Below, one piece after another: positions 14,854 to 23,192 of a stretch of DNA of 27,192 nucleotides. Both the position numbers and the translations under genes were made by a program. The notes beneath the pieces are model-generated. The model was not told where the DNA came from. It ran no database searches and saw only the letters and a program-made list of their open reading frames with translations. The stretch comes from VMCP01 sp964408945 (GTDB lineage Bacteria; Bacteroidota; Bacteroidia; NS11-12g; UBA955). Each line of letters opens with the position of its first letter. Position 1 is the stretch's first letter. The stretch is taken from NCBI GenBank assembly GCA_964408945.1, contig CAYPBJ010000031.1, forward strand, positions 1 through 27,192, given 5' to 3'.

Positions 14854-15543
14854 CTACTTCTTTTTATCTCCAGAAAACCAACTGGCTACAAAGCCTGTAA
14901 ATACGCCAAAAAGACCTAGTCCGGCGGTCATGAGTATGGCGGCAATGATGCGTCCTTCGGTGGTGACGGGATATTTGTCACCGTATCCAACAGAAGTGAT
15001 GGTGACATAAGACCACCAGAGTGCGTCTTCGGCGGTTTTGATGTTGCTTTCTGGGGATGTTTCTACCTGAAGAATCATGATGGAGGAAAACAGCACAAGC
15101 ATGATTGCGAGAATCGATGCGAACATGAAGGTGCCTTTCATGTGGTGGTGGAAGATTCGGTGTAAGATGTGAGAAATGCTTCGGTAGGCTTTGATGACAC
15201 GGATGATTTGGATTACTCGAGCGATGCGTCCAAATCGACCAATACCGACGGTGGGGAGACTGGCGAGGAGATCAATCCATCCCCATTTCATGTATTTAAG
15301 TTTATTGGGTGCTCGAAAAAATCGAACGAGAAAGTCAATGAAAAATATTCCGCAGGCGAAATAGTCAGTAATGATGATGAGTCGGTGAATTTCTTTGGGT
15401 AGCTCGATGAGCATATCCACAATCAATATCCCCAGAACATAGAAAGAAAGAACGAGAACCAACATGTTTAAAAAGTTGAGACTTTCGGTTGCAATGAATT
15501 GCTCGAGAGATTCTCCGGGGGTTCGGGTTCGACGACGAAACAT
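14854..15543 (-). CDS. Voltage-gated potassium channel (six-helix ion transporter)
   Basis: The 229-residue protein has the six-helix layout of bacterial Kv-type channels. S1 is around LNMLVLVLSFYVLGILIV, S2-S3 around DYFACGIFFIDFLVRFF and WIDLLASLPTVG, and S4 has regularly spaced arginines (RFGRIARVIQIIRVIKAYR). S5 is followed by the pore helix and selectivity filter TSVGYGD, then S6. It conducts K+ across the inner membrane. The start is ATG 15543, chosen because TATATTTG lies four bases before it; an upstream frame extension to 15597 would run through that promoter. It is divergent from the TetR gene with 83 bases between and convergent with the small membrane protein gene with no gap. No regulatory RCK domain is attached. 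Confidence 0.92.
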   Translation of the reverse strand: MFRRRTRTPGESLEQFIATESLNFLNMLVLVLSFYVLGILIVDMLIELPKEIHRLIIITDYFACGIFFIDFLVRFFRAPNKLKYMKWGWIDLLASLPTVGIGRFGRIARVIQIIRVIKAYRSISHILHRIFHHHMKGTFMFASILAIMLVLFSSIMILQVETSPESNIKTAEDALWWSYVTITSVGYGDKYPVTTEGRIIAAILMTAGLGLFGVFTGFVASWFSGDKKK

Positions 15544-15547
15544 GCCG

Positions 15548-15555
15548 CAAATATA
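15548..15555 (-). promoter_or_regulatory. -7 promoter element of K+ channel gene
   Basis: TATATTTG on the - strand is a perfect TAnnTTTG, four bases before ATG 15543. The same octamer at the same distance serves the divergent TetR gene. Confidence 0.7.
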
Positions 15556-15614
15556 TGAAATGTGAATTTTTAAAGTTTTCCACATACATATTAACATTTA
15601 TACATACTTCTTGG

Positions 15615-15622
15615 TATATTTG
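15615..15622 (+). promoter_or_regulatory. -7 promoter element of TetR gene
   Basis: TATATTTG on the + strand is a perfect TAnnTTTG and ends four bases (CTCC) before ATG 15627. No clear -33 box is seen in the A+T-rich region upstream. Confidence 0.7.
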
Positions 15623-15626
15623 CTCC

Positions 15627-16256
15627 ATGAGTAAAAAATCGACCCGAGAAAACATCCTCAGAAAATGTTTTGAAGCTGTTGAAAAACAAGGATTTGAGGC
15701 TCTTAGAACGGATAAAGAGATTCAAAATTTAAGTATATCGAAGGGGGCATTTTATCATTATTTTCCGACGAAATTAGACTTGGGATATGCCTTAATTGAG
15801 GAAATAATCAAGCCGAAATACGAACAGAAGTGGTCAACCTTGTTGGAAAATGAGTCGGAAATAGCTTGGGCTTTACACAGTTTGCTGGAAAAAGAGAAGG
15901 CCACCGCTAGCGAACAATTGATTTCAAGGGGCGATGTTCTGTACAACTTGATGTTGGAAATGAGCGGGGTTGATTCACAATTTCGACTAAAGTTGGATGA
16001 GGTTTTAGAGATACAAGTGAAGATCTTGCAGAAAGCTTTATTGGCTGGAAAGAATAACGGACAATTCAAGTCGGGAATGGACTCACGTTCAATGGCTTAT
16101 TTGTTGATAGGACAGTTGCACGGATGTTATGCAATAGCCAAAACGCGCGCGAGCAAAGAGGTTTTTATTTCAATGGTTAGCGCTTTGCAGCGTCAGTTAC
16201 AGGAAGTGTTATATGCACAAGACCCCTCGCTGATGAAGCAAAGGGTCCTGGTTTAA
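15627..16256 (+). CDS. TetR/AcrR-family transcriptional regulator
   Basis: The 209-residue protein has a typical TetR N-terminal HTH: STRENILRKCFEAVEKQGFEAL, then the recognition region SISKGAFYHYFPTKLDLGYALIEE at about 36-60. The C-terminal domain is all-helical and would bind a small ligand that releases DNA; the ligand is unknown. The start ATG 15627 is set by the TATATTTG element four bases upstream and by the HTH starting a few residues in. It may control itself and the divergent K+ channel, because both start sites lie within one 83-base region, but I see no convincing palindromic operator there. A strong terminator follows at 16291. Confidence 0.9.
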   Translation: MSKKSTRENILRKCFEAVEKQGFEALRTDKEIQNLSISKGAFYHYFPTKLDLGYALIEEIIKPKYEQKWSTLLENESEIAWALHSLLEKEKATASEQLISRGDVLYNLMLEMSGVDSQFRLKLDEVLEIQVKILQKALLAGKNNGQFKSGMDSRSMAYLLIGQLHGCYAIAKTRASKEVFISMVSALQRQLQEVLYAQDPSLMKQRVLV

Positions 16257-16290
16257 GATCGGAAGAAAGTAAGAGTAATATTTATAGATG

Positions 16291-16326
16291 ATGCTCGGAT
16301 TTAGAAAAGTCCGAGCATTTGTTTTT
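16291..16326 (+). terminator. Rho-independent terminator after TetR gene
   Basis: A perfect 9-base stem ATGCTCGGA / TCCGAGCAT with a 10-base loop is followed by TTGTTTTTT on the + strand. It starts 35 bases after the TetR stop. The hairpin overlaps the last codons (MLGLF) of the convergent - strand regulator, so coding and terminator sequence are shared. Confidence 0.85.
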
Positions 16327-17317
16327 TAGAGCCATAGTCTTGAATGAGGAATTTGTTTCTCGCCGATTGTCCGGTTTTGCTGATAAGGGTGCCATTTTCT
16401 TTGCAGGTTTCGAGCCAATTTTCGGTAGAATACACCCAGTGGGGCGCTTCACTGAATACCACGCCGCTCATTTGGGAACAGATAACGGCAATTTTATCTT
16501 TTAGGGTATGAAAAATGATGGAATTATCGGTGGTAATCATGGGCGTAAAAAACAATTTGTAACGCGCTCCCATATATTCATCAACATAAGGATTAAGTTT
16601 TCGACCGAGTTCAGCCTGTCTGTAGACCAAGTTGATGAGTTGGTCGTATTCCTTTAGAACATTGAGGAAGGTGCGGTCATCGGCGAACATTCCAGATTCT
16701 TTGTAGTGATAAATTTGGTAGAGGGTTGAATATAGGGTTTCATATCCCCAGATTTCATGCGATGCGATTTTGAGGTATTTTTCGGCGAGTTTCATCCATT
16801 TGAATTCATTGGGCTTTGCCTGAAATTTCGTTTTATTCAATTCAGGTTGTTTGAGAAATTCCCGGTTCCAAATGAAGTTTTTGAACTGGGCCAGTGCCGG
16901 AAACCACATATAGTAGAACATAGGCACCTCTTTGGCACCATACATTATATGTGAGTGATTTTGGTGGATGCAATGATCGAGACGCGATTCAAGTTCCGTA
17001 TAAAAATCGTCTGAGGTATAAGTTTCAAAATTGAGGGTTTTTAATTGTCCGCTGAGCCAATTATTGTCAGCGTGTGAGAATTTATTGAGATCAATATTGA
17101 ACTCTTTGGCGAGTATAATCATTTCGTCGGCTCTGAGTGACTGCGGATTTCTGAGTCGGCGGTAGGCCGCATCCTCCGAAATACATAGCAAATCAGCCAT
17201 GATGGTTGCCGTTCTAAATCCCAATTTGCGGGTTTTTTCAGTAAATTCTTGAGTAAAAGTATGTGCCATAAGCTTTATAAAAGTGTTTGACCCATTAGAC
17301 ACCAATTTTTTGGACAT
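16301..17317 (-). CDS. Helix-turn-helix regulator with unknown C-terminal domain
   Basis: The N-terminal part has an HTH of the BetR/XRE-like type: FRTATIMADLLCISEDAAYRRLRNPQSLRADEMIILAKEFNIDLNKF. The remaining 250 or so residues are mainly helical, rich in Trp, Tyr and Phe (YYMWFPALAQFKNFIW, KIASHEIWGYETLY), and not recognised; such proteins are common in Bacteroidota as lone regulators. The gene is divergent from the large secreted protein, and the gap between them holds two identical TTGC-N7-GCAA sites, which makes self-regulation and control of that gene plausible. The start is uncertain. ATG 17317 lies in an inverted-repeat arm with an AGGGG placed too close to be a good ribosome site; ATG 17269 (MAHTFTQEF) is a good alternative and leaves the HTH intact. 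The last codons overlap the terminator at 16291. Confidence 0.7.
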   Translation of the reverse strand: MSKKLVSNGSNTFIKLMAHTFTQEFTEKTRKLGFRTATIMADLLCISEDAAYRRLRNPQSLRADEMIILAKEFNIDLNKFSHADNNWLSGQLKTLNFETYTSDDFYTELESRLDHCIHQNHSHIMYGAKEVPMFYYMWFPALAQFKNFIWNREFLKQPELNKTKFQAKPNEFKWMKLAEKYLKIASHEIWGYETLYSTLYQIYHYKESGMFADDRTFLNVLKEYDQLINLVYRQAELGRKLNPYVDEYMGARYKLFFTPMITTDNSIIFHTLKDKIAVICSQMSGVVFSEAPHWVYSTENWLETCKENGTLISKTGQSARNKFLIQDYGSKKQMLGLF

Positions 17318-17373
17318 CCCCTAAAAAAAATTTCGATTTGCGAAAAATGCAAATTCTTTTTTCCGGGGGATGT
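17314..17373. repeat. Long inverted repeat around a TTGC-N7-GCAA site
   Basis: The arms ACATCCCC (17314-17321) and GGGGATGT (17366-17373) are perfect reverse complements, with an A run inside the left arm and a T run inside the right. The centre (about 17343) nearly coincides with the centre of the palindromic site at 17338-17352, so the region is a nested, roughly two-fold symmetric element between two divergent genes. Confidence 0.6.
17338..17352. promoter_or_regulatory. Palindromic site TTGC-N7-GCAA, first copy
   Basis: TTGCGAAAAATGCAA lies inside ATTTGC-N7-GCAAAT, giving 6-base arms. It is identical over 17 bases (17336-17352) to a second copy 41 bases downstream. It sits in the divergent region of the HTH regulator and the secreted hydrolase gene. 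Confidence 0.55.
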
Positions 17374-17378
17374 TGAAT

Positions 17379-17393
17379 TTGCGAAAAATGCAA
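17379..17393. promoter_or_regulatory. Palindromic site TTGC-N7-GCAA, second copy
   Basis: This is an exact repeat of the 17-base segment 17336-17352 at 17377-17393, about four helical turns away. It lies 23 bases upstream of CAACTTTG (17416-17423), a one-mismatch -7 element that probably serves the secreted protein gene at 17447. Confidence 0.55.
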
Positions 17394-17446
17394 GAGATAC
17401 GAAATCAATGCGTTGCAACTTTGCATCGAACCTTTATTCAAATCTT

Positions 17447-20400
17447 ATGAAAAACTCGTACACTTTAAAAATCGAGGGCGTGATGCCCGTATCAAAGCGC
17501 CTCAAAAGCATGGCAATGGCATTATTATTAGGAATGGGTATTCCGCTGAAGGCCCAGACCTTTCTGGATGATTACATGCAGAAATTTAAAAAAATTCAAC
17601 CATCTCAAGGATATTTAATGGAGAGTTTGGCTCCGCGATTTGAGGTAAATGATTTTTCCTCTGATCATCAAATTGGCGAGGCAGATTATCTTGTGGGAGG
17701 CGAGGCGGTTAGAATGGCGTTGATTCAGAAATACGGACTGGCGGAATATGATTACAGAGACAGTCTTCGGAGGGAATTGGAAGCCAAATATCTGGCTGAA
17801 GATGTCATTCCTATTACTATAGTTGATATGATGTTTCAGAAAATCAATCCCATTTTATCAAGTGCAGGTCGATTAGAATACGATGATGACAGCAATTTTG
17901 TGTTCAATTTAACCGGATTTACTGGCAATAAATTCAAGGATCAATACATGTTAGTGGGTCACATTCCGGTGGAACAGCTTCGATGGGATCAGACCAAGTT
18001 CGTAATAGATAGCAATTTAATTCTGAGTAATTTTTCCGGACAACCTTCAAAACTAGGTTGGACCATGGTTGTAGATGGAAAGGAATTTCCGATACAGTTG
18101 AATGTACCCATGGAATTTCCTAAAAATTTGGCAGGATATAAATTTGAAATTAAAGCTGAAGTTGATTCTGGGAATGTGCGGTTAAAGGGAATTGGAACAC
18201 CGCTGTGGCAATCATCTATGGTAGTAAAATTATGGGCGAAAATGTCACGTAAGGTTAATCCGTATCATAGTGATTTACCTAAGGTAGATGATCAAAATAT
18301 CAGCATACATTTCTTTGAATTAGATGGAGTGAAAGCGCCTTGGCGAAAGGCCATGTACACTATTCACAAAGGTTTGGACGAATTTGGTAAGCCAAGAATT
18401 TGCATGGCCAAGCCACTAATTTTGGTTGAAGGCATTGATTACGGTTACAAGAATTATCCGAAGGGATTGAGAGACAATAAATACGGAGAAAATGGTTATG
18501 TAGACCTTCTAAAGGGAAAGACTTGGAATGTTCCGGCCCAATTATGGGAAGACTGGGAGTCCATCAAAGATGCACCGCAGGTAATTGATCGATTGAGGAA
18601 AGAGGGATTTGATGTGGTTTACGTTGATTTTTACGACGGTGCGGAAGACATGAATTACAATGCAGAGGTGTTGATTGGAGTGATGCAAGAGTTGCAACGC
18701 TTATCCTGTGGAAATGAAATGCATGTAGTGGGTGTCAGCATGGGGGGAACAGTTGCGAAGCGGGCTTTGCGCTTAATGGAGCTTCGCAACATTCCTTCTT
18801 GTGTAACTAGTTTTACTTCGTTCGATGCGCCTTACCAGGGTGCCAATTTACCACTCGGACTACAGCACGGGGTGCGTTATTTAAGAAATTCAGTTGGAGA
18901 ATGCAATGATCTATTTCATCGAGTATTGAGACGTCCGGCAACATTGCAATTATTGTCTAATCACGAGAGTTCCAATTACAGAGGTGCCGAATACCGCAAA
19001 CTTTGGGTTAGGGAGGATTCGTTGTACGGGGGTTACCCCAAAAAGCCTTGGTTATTTGCCATAACCAACGGCAGCAGCGGAGGAAAAGAAAGCCGTCAGA
19101 AATATGATAACACCACCTTATTGGAACCCGGCATGACCATGTCGAGATTGAGTTTCAACTTCATGGTTGCCTTGGGAATGGTGAATAACTACATCTACGA
19201 TATTTATGCTGAGAACTTTTATGATCGTAATAAAAATGAATATTATTCAGGAAGAATTCATTTTTTGTCAACCTTTAAATCGCACAAAGACAATCATTTA
19301 TTCGATCATGTTCAGGGTTCTTATGTGAAGAAACTGGGTTTCATGCAAAGTTTGACAAAGATTCCATTTTTTAAAGTTCCCTTTTTAACTGAGCAAATGT
19401 GTTTTGTTCCAACCGTCAGTGCTTTGGATATTACCAAGGGCAATTCAGATGTTTCAGAGTTGAGTTTTGGTTTGAAAGACAGTGTTTTTGGACAAATATT
19501 GACTCAAGATTTGAAAACACCTTTCCACCAAGTTTACATACCCAATTCAAATCAGCCCCATGTAAAATTGGACAATTCCAAGGGAGGCAATATTGAGTGG
19601 TTGATAGGAAAATTGAAGTCAATTTCTCCATCGGAGATGCCTGTAGTGTTGAAGTATGATTATAATGTAAGAAAAACTCACGAGCGTGCTTTTGCCAATG
19701 TAACAGTGAGGGGAGAGGCTTCTTTTGAAATAAACGGTGTGGGCAATAATCCTAAAATTAGCACTTCCGAAGAGAAGCAAAACAAAACCTTTGAAGTTAG
19801 AGATTTTTATGTTGGACAATGCGGAGGGTCTTGGTGGCAGGCGTTTGACAGTTCTACTTTAGGATTGGGGCAACATATACAAGCTACAGTCTTAAGGGTT
19901 GGTTCTGGAAGCAGAGTAGACTTAAACGACCGAAGCAAATTTTTGGTGTCGGCAGGAAATAATAAATTAATTTTAGAAAAAGGCAGTCACCTGCAAATTG
20001 ATGAAAATGCATCTTTGGTTATTGAAAATGGATCACAAGTAATTGTTGAGGAAGGTGCTGAATTGATTTTTAAGAAAAAGGGTCAATTGATTTTAGATGG
20101 TCCGAATGCCATGTTGCACATTAAAGGTGATTTAATCTTAGATTCTGGAGTGGTTTTTGAACCCAAAAAGAAATGGAAGCAAGAGGTTGGATTGGTAAAA
20201 TTCTCGGCACATGGATACGGTTATGGAAATGCACAGATATTGTCTAGAGATGAAAAAGTTGAATTGATCTTCAACGGAAACGGTAAGAAGGGCTCAAAGA
20301 ATTTGCAAATCGAGGGAACGGTTGATTTCAGTGGAAAGGCTGGTGGTAAGGAGGTGAGGAGTTTGACAATTGATCGTTCTCAGGTTTGCTTTGCACCGAG

Positions 20401-21601
20401 TTCTAAGTTATTCACTACTAGCTCATTGATTTTGACGGAATCGAAGTTTGACAAGGTTGAATGGGCGAGTAAGACAGCGGGAATCATTCAACATCATGGA
20501 TCCTACTTCTATGCAAAGAATGTTGAATTCATGCATATGGATACTGCATTGATTTACGAATCAAAGTCAAATTTAGAGGTTGCAAATTGTGAATTTGAGG
20601 AGAATTGGGTGGGTTTGTATTTGAATTATTATAATCCCAACGTAAGAAACTGCAAATTCGAGAAGAATCACAACGCGTTGATTGTGAATATGATTATCAA
20701 AGATTTTAGCGTTCAAGAATGTGAATTCAAAAAGAATCAGACGGGATTGAAGATGATGAATGATCGTGTTTGGATGGGTAAGGGTTATGTTGAAAGTAGT
20801 TTGTTTCAGGAAAACTGGATTGGAGTTGATGCGCTGAAGGTAGACCTTACGTTAAAGTGCAACAGATTTGATTCAGATGCTTATTCTATTGTTCATTCGG
20901 GTGGTTATTTGAGAATGGATCATGACTCAAAATGGCAGAACAACGGGTTATTGAAGTCGGTCATTGGCGGATACAATGTTTTTGTGAATCCAAAGTATAC
21001 TGGCATCAAATTGGATAACTCTGAGCTATTCGCTGATGGTATGAATTATTTCTTTTACAACAAGAAAAAATATGCTGGAACTTCATTCATTGAAGGAAGG
21101 GCATACGTTGATGAAAATGCCGATTATTACAACAATCAGAATGGAGAGGTTTCATTGGGAAGAAACATTTGGAAGCCTATTTCTGATGAATTTGTAGCTG
21201 ATAGTTTGAACCTTCAATTTGTGCGATTACACAGGAATGCCGATGGAAGTGGTGTTGTAAAAGTAACGGGAAAATTGGAGAAGTCATATCCTTCAGAAGC
21301 ATGTTACAGTGCGAAAAAGCCTGAGGATTTGGATGGGATGAAGAGCAGCTCGCCGAATGGAGGGTCATTTGTTGGGGATGAGATTGAAGCACCTAAATGG
21401 AAGGTAGTAAATGGCTTGGTTGTACTAGAGGTTGAGGAAGAGATGTTAGTGGAAGTGTACAACAGCAACGGTGTAAGGGTTTACCGTGGAAGAATCACAC
21501 CTGATACTTCTGAAATACCCTTAAGTACGGGAATTTACTTTCTGAGCACTCAAGTAGGTGGAAATATCACCACTCAAAAGATTGCAGTGTTAGGGCAGTA
21601 A
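17447..21601 (+). CDS. Giant secreted protein: alpha/beta-hydrolase, beta-helix, T9SS sorting domain
   Basis: This 1384-residue protein has a signal peptide (MPVSKRLKSMAMALLLGMGIPLKAQ, preceded by 12 residues if ATG 17447 is used; ATG 17483 is the alternative). Residues about 320-560 resemble a lipase/PGAP1-like alpha/beta-hydrolase: KPLILVEGIDYGY, DVVYVDFYDGAEDM, the nucleophile elbow GVSMGG with Ser431, and FDAPYQGANLPL. The His of the triad is not certain. From about 835 a right-handed beta-helix is likely: short rungs such as LILEKGSHLQIDENASLVI come first, then PbH1-like repeats of C-x-F-x-x-N type (NCEFEENWVGLYL, NCKFEKNHNALIV, ECEFKKNQTGLKM) to about 1170. The last 65 residues (LVEVYNSNGVRVYRG ... 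STGIYFL) form a type A T9SS sorting domain, so it is probably exported across the outer membrane and surface-attached or released. Substrate unknown. The 17408 start overlaps the probable promoter. Confidence 0.85.
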   Translation: MKNSYTLKIEGVMPVSKRLKSMAMALLLGMGIPLKAQTFLDDYMQKFKKIQPSQGYLMESLAPRFEVNDFSSDHQIGEADYLVGGEAVRMALIQKYGLAEYDYRDSLRRELEAKYLAEDVIPITIVDMMFQKINPILSSAGRLEYDDDSNFVFNLTGFTGNKFKDQYMLVGHIPVEQLRWDQTKFVIDSNLILSNFSGQPSKLGWTMVVDGKEFPIQLNVPMEFPKNLAGYKFEIKAEVDSGNVRLKGIGTPLWQSSMVVKLWAKMSRKVNPYHSDLPKVDDQNISIHFFELDGVKAPWRKAMYTIHKGLDEFGKPRICMAKPLILVEGIDYGYKNYPKGLRDNKYGENGYVDLLKGKTWNVPAQLWEDWESIKDAPQVIDRLRKEGFDVVYVDFYDGAEDMNYNAEVLIGVMQELQRLSCGNEMHVVGVSMGGTVAKRALRLMELRNIPSCVTSFTSFDAPYQGANLPLGLQHGVRYLRNSVGECNDLFHRVLRRPATLQLLSNHESSNYRGAEYRKLWVREDSLYGGYPKKPWLFAITNGSSGGKESRQKYDNTTLLEPGMTMSRLSFNFMVALGMVNNYIYDIYAENFYDRNKNEYYSGRIHFLSTFKSHKDNHLFDHVQGSYVKKLGFMQSLTKIPFFKVPFLTEQMCFVPTVSALDITKGNSDVSELSFGLKDSVFGQILTQDLKTPFHQVYIPNSNQPHVKLDNSKGGNIEWLIGKLKSISPSEMPVVLKYDYNVRKTHERAFANVTVRGEASFEINGVGNNPKISTSEEKQNKTFEVRDFYVGQCGGSWWQAFDSSTLGLGQHIQATVLRVGSGSRVDLNDRSKFLVSAGNNKLILEKGSHLQIDENASLVIENGSQVIVEEGAELIFKKKGQLILDGPNAMLHIKGDLILDSGVVFEPKKKWKQEVGLVKFSAHGYGYGNAQILSRDEKVELIFNGNGKKGSKNLQIEGTVDFSGKAGGKEVRSLTIDRSQVCFAPSSKLFTTSSLILTESKFDKVEWASKTAGIIQHHGSYFYAKNVEFMHMDTALIYESKSNLEVANCEFEENWVGLYLNYYNPNVRNCKFEKNHNALIVNMIIKDFSVQECEFKKNQTGLKMMNDRVWMGKGYVESSLFQENWIGVDALKVDLTLKCNRFDSDAYSIVHSGGYLRMDHDSKWQNNGLLKSVIGGYNVFVNPKYTGIKLDNSELFADGMNYFFYNKKKYAGTSFIEGRAYVDENADYYNNQNGEVSLGRNIWKPISDEFVADSLNLQFVRLHRNADGSGVVKVTGKLEKSYPSEACYSAKKPEDLDGMKSSSPNGGSFVGDEIEAPKWKVVNGLVVLEVEEEMLVEVYNSNGVRVYRGRITPDTSEIPLSTGIYFLSTQVGGNITTQKIAVLGQ

Positions 21602-21616
21602 TTCTTGGTAGGTTAG

Positions 21617-21671
21617 ACCGAAGCAACAGAGTGAAATTGATTGGTGGAGAGATGGTTGCTTCGGTTTTTTT
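21617..21671 (+). terminator. Rho-independent terminator after secreted hydrolase gene
   Basis: A perfect 11-base stem ACCGAAGCAAC / GTTGCTTCGGT encloses a 27-base loop and is followed by a run of T. It begins 16 bases after the stop codon, ending the gene as a single-gene transcript. Confidence 0.85.
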
Positions 21672-21737
21672 AATAAATAAGCGGTTAAAATAACATACAG
21701 TTGAAAATGAAGGGGTTATCACTCGGTTGGTTAGTTG

Positions 21738-21745
21738 TAATTTTG
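21738..21745 (+). promoter_or_regulatory. -7 promoter element of beta-CASP nuclease gene
   Basis: TAATTTTG fits TAnnTTTG and ends four bases (GAGA) before ATG 21750. The GGAGA between them could also act as a weak ribosome site, but it is too close to the start. Confidence 0.6.
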
Positions 21746-21749
21746 GAGA

Positions 21750-23186
21750 ATGAAATTAACCTTTTGGGGTGCAGCTCAACAAGTAACGGGAAGTATGCAT
21801 TTGGTAGAGTTGGAAAGCGGCACGAAAATTTTGATAGACTGCGGACTAGATTACGAGAATAGAAAAGAGTTTGAAGATAAAAATGCTTCTTTTCCCTTTA
21901 AAGCGGCAGATATTGATTTATTGATATTAACACATGCACATATTGATCATTCTGGAAATGTACCGAACTTAATCAAGCAAGGATTTTCTGGAAGGGTATT
22001 TTGTTCGGGTCCAACTTTAGAATTGAGTGGGTATTTGTTGCAAGACAGTTTAAACATCCAGATGATGGAAGTAAGAAAAAAAAGGAAGATTTATTTCCGA
22101 AACAAAAAGAAGAAAACTGCCAAGGGTGGAGTTCCAGAAGCCTTATACAATAAATCTCACATTGAAGATTTTGTGGAAATGGCTTATGCAATGGAACCTG
22201 GTCAAGTTTATGAATATAATGAAGAATTGAAGTTAGAGTTCTTCCCGTCGGGACATATTTTGGGAGCGATAAGTGTAAAAATCAGCGCTTTTGAGAACGG
22301 TGATTGGATTCATTTAGGACTAACGGGCGACTTAGGAAATACCAATTCTAAATTGGTTCCTGATCCACAGTTTATGCACGGCTTAGATTATTTGGTTTCA
22401 GAAAGCACTTATGGCGGTAGAAAGCACTTAAACGAGCCCGAAAAGGCGGAAGAGATAATGTTGAGAGAAGTGATGGATACCTGTGTGGAGCGAAAAGGAA
22501 AATTGGTAATTCCTGCTTTTTCTGTTGGCAGAACACAGGCTATTTTATTCACTTTGAATCAGTTGTATCAAGATGGAAAATTCCCTAAAGTTAAGGTATT
22601 TACTGATAGTCCTTTAGCCATTAAATCTACCCGAATTTATCAAAATTACACTGAGTTTTTGAATGAAGAAGCACAAGAATTCTCCAGAAAGCATGGCAGT
22701 TTATTTAGCTTTCCGTTGTTGCATGTGGTAGAAGATGAGCGTGAAAGTGAATATTTGAGTGTTTTACCTGAGCCTTGTGTTATTGTATCGGCGGCTGGTA
22801 TGGTAGAAGGAGGTCGAATTCAGATGCACGTTCGGAATAACGTTGGACACCCAGAAAACACCATTTTAATTGCTGGATTTTGTGCAGAAAACACGTTAGG
22901 AGATCGATTGTTGAAGGGACAGAGCTTTGTTGAAATCAATCAAAAGGAACGTCCGGTGCACGCTGCAATTAGACGTACTGATGTATTTTCAGCACATCCT
23001 GATCACGCGCAATTGGTAAACTATTTTGAAGAAACACAAAAAAGGGGCAATCTTAAAAAGCTGTTTTTAGTACATGGAGATAAATATCAGATGCAACTAT
23101 TGAAAACGGATTTGGATGGAAATGCTGATTTTGTGAATGTAGAAGTTGAGACGCCTTTGCGTGGACAACAGTTTATATTGAATTAA
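21750..23186 (+). CDS. MBL-fold beta-CASP ribonuclease (YSH1-like)
   Basis: The 478-residue protein has the metallo-beta-lactamase signature THAHIDH (residues 61-67) with further metal ligands in FPSGHILGA and TGDLGN. The beta-CASP region follows with PAFSVGRTQA, VSAAGMVEGGRIQMH and FSAHPDHAQL, the set seen in CPSF73/YSH1-type RNA-processing nucleases. It probably cleaves RNA in the cytoplasm, though the substrate in Bacteroidota is not established to my knowledge. Length is normal for the family. The start ATG 21750 follows a -7 element by four bases. lpxK begins only six bases after the stop, so it leads a four-gene run to 26265. It is unrelated in role to the other MBL protein at 3147, which acts on DNA. 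Confidence 0.9.
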   Translation: MKLTFWGAAQQVTGSMHLVELESGTKILIDCGLDYENRKEFEDKNASFPFKAADIDLLILTHAHIDHSGNVPNLIKQGFSGRVFCSGPTLELSGYLLQDSLNIQMMEVRKKRKIYFRNKKKKTAKGGVPEALYNKSHIEDFVEMAYAMEPGQVYEYNEELKLEFFPSGHILGAISVKISAFENGDWIHLGLTGDLGNTNSKLVPDPQFMHGLDYLVSESTYGGRKHLNEPEKAEEIMLREVMDTCVERKGKLVIPAFSVGRTQAILFTLNQLYQDGKFPKVKVFTDSPLAIKSTRIYQNYTEFLNEEAQEFSRKHGSLFSFPLLHVVEDERESEYLSVLPEPCVIVSAAGMVEGGRIQMHVRNNVGHPENTILIAGFCAENTLGDRLLKGQSFVEINQKERPVHAAIRRTDVFSAHPDHAQLVNYFEETQKRGNLKKLFLVHGDKYQMQLLKTDLDGNADFVNVEVETPLRGQQFILN

Positions 23187-23192
23187 AAAGGT

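Noticed and set aside
17408..17446. Earlier start for the secreted protein
   Set aside because: The extra codons overlap the CAACTTTG promoter-like element and put 25 or more residues before the signal helix.
17370..17450. A 26-codon leader frame (ATG 17370) whose TGA overlaps the secreted protein ATG
   Set aside because: It runs through the likely -7 element and the palindromic site, so it would not be on the transcript; the overlap looks accidental.
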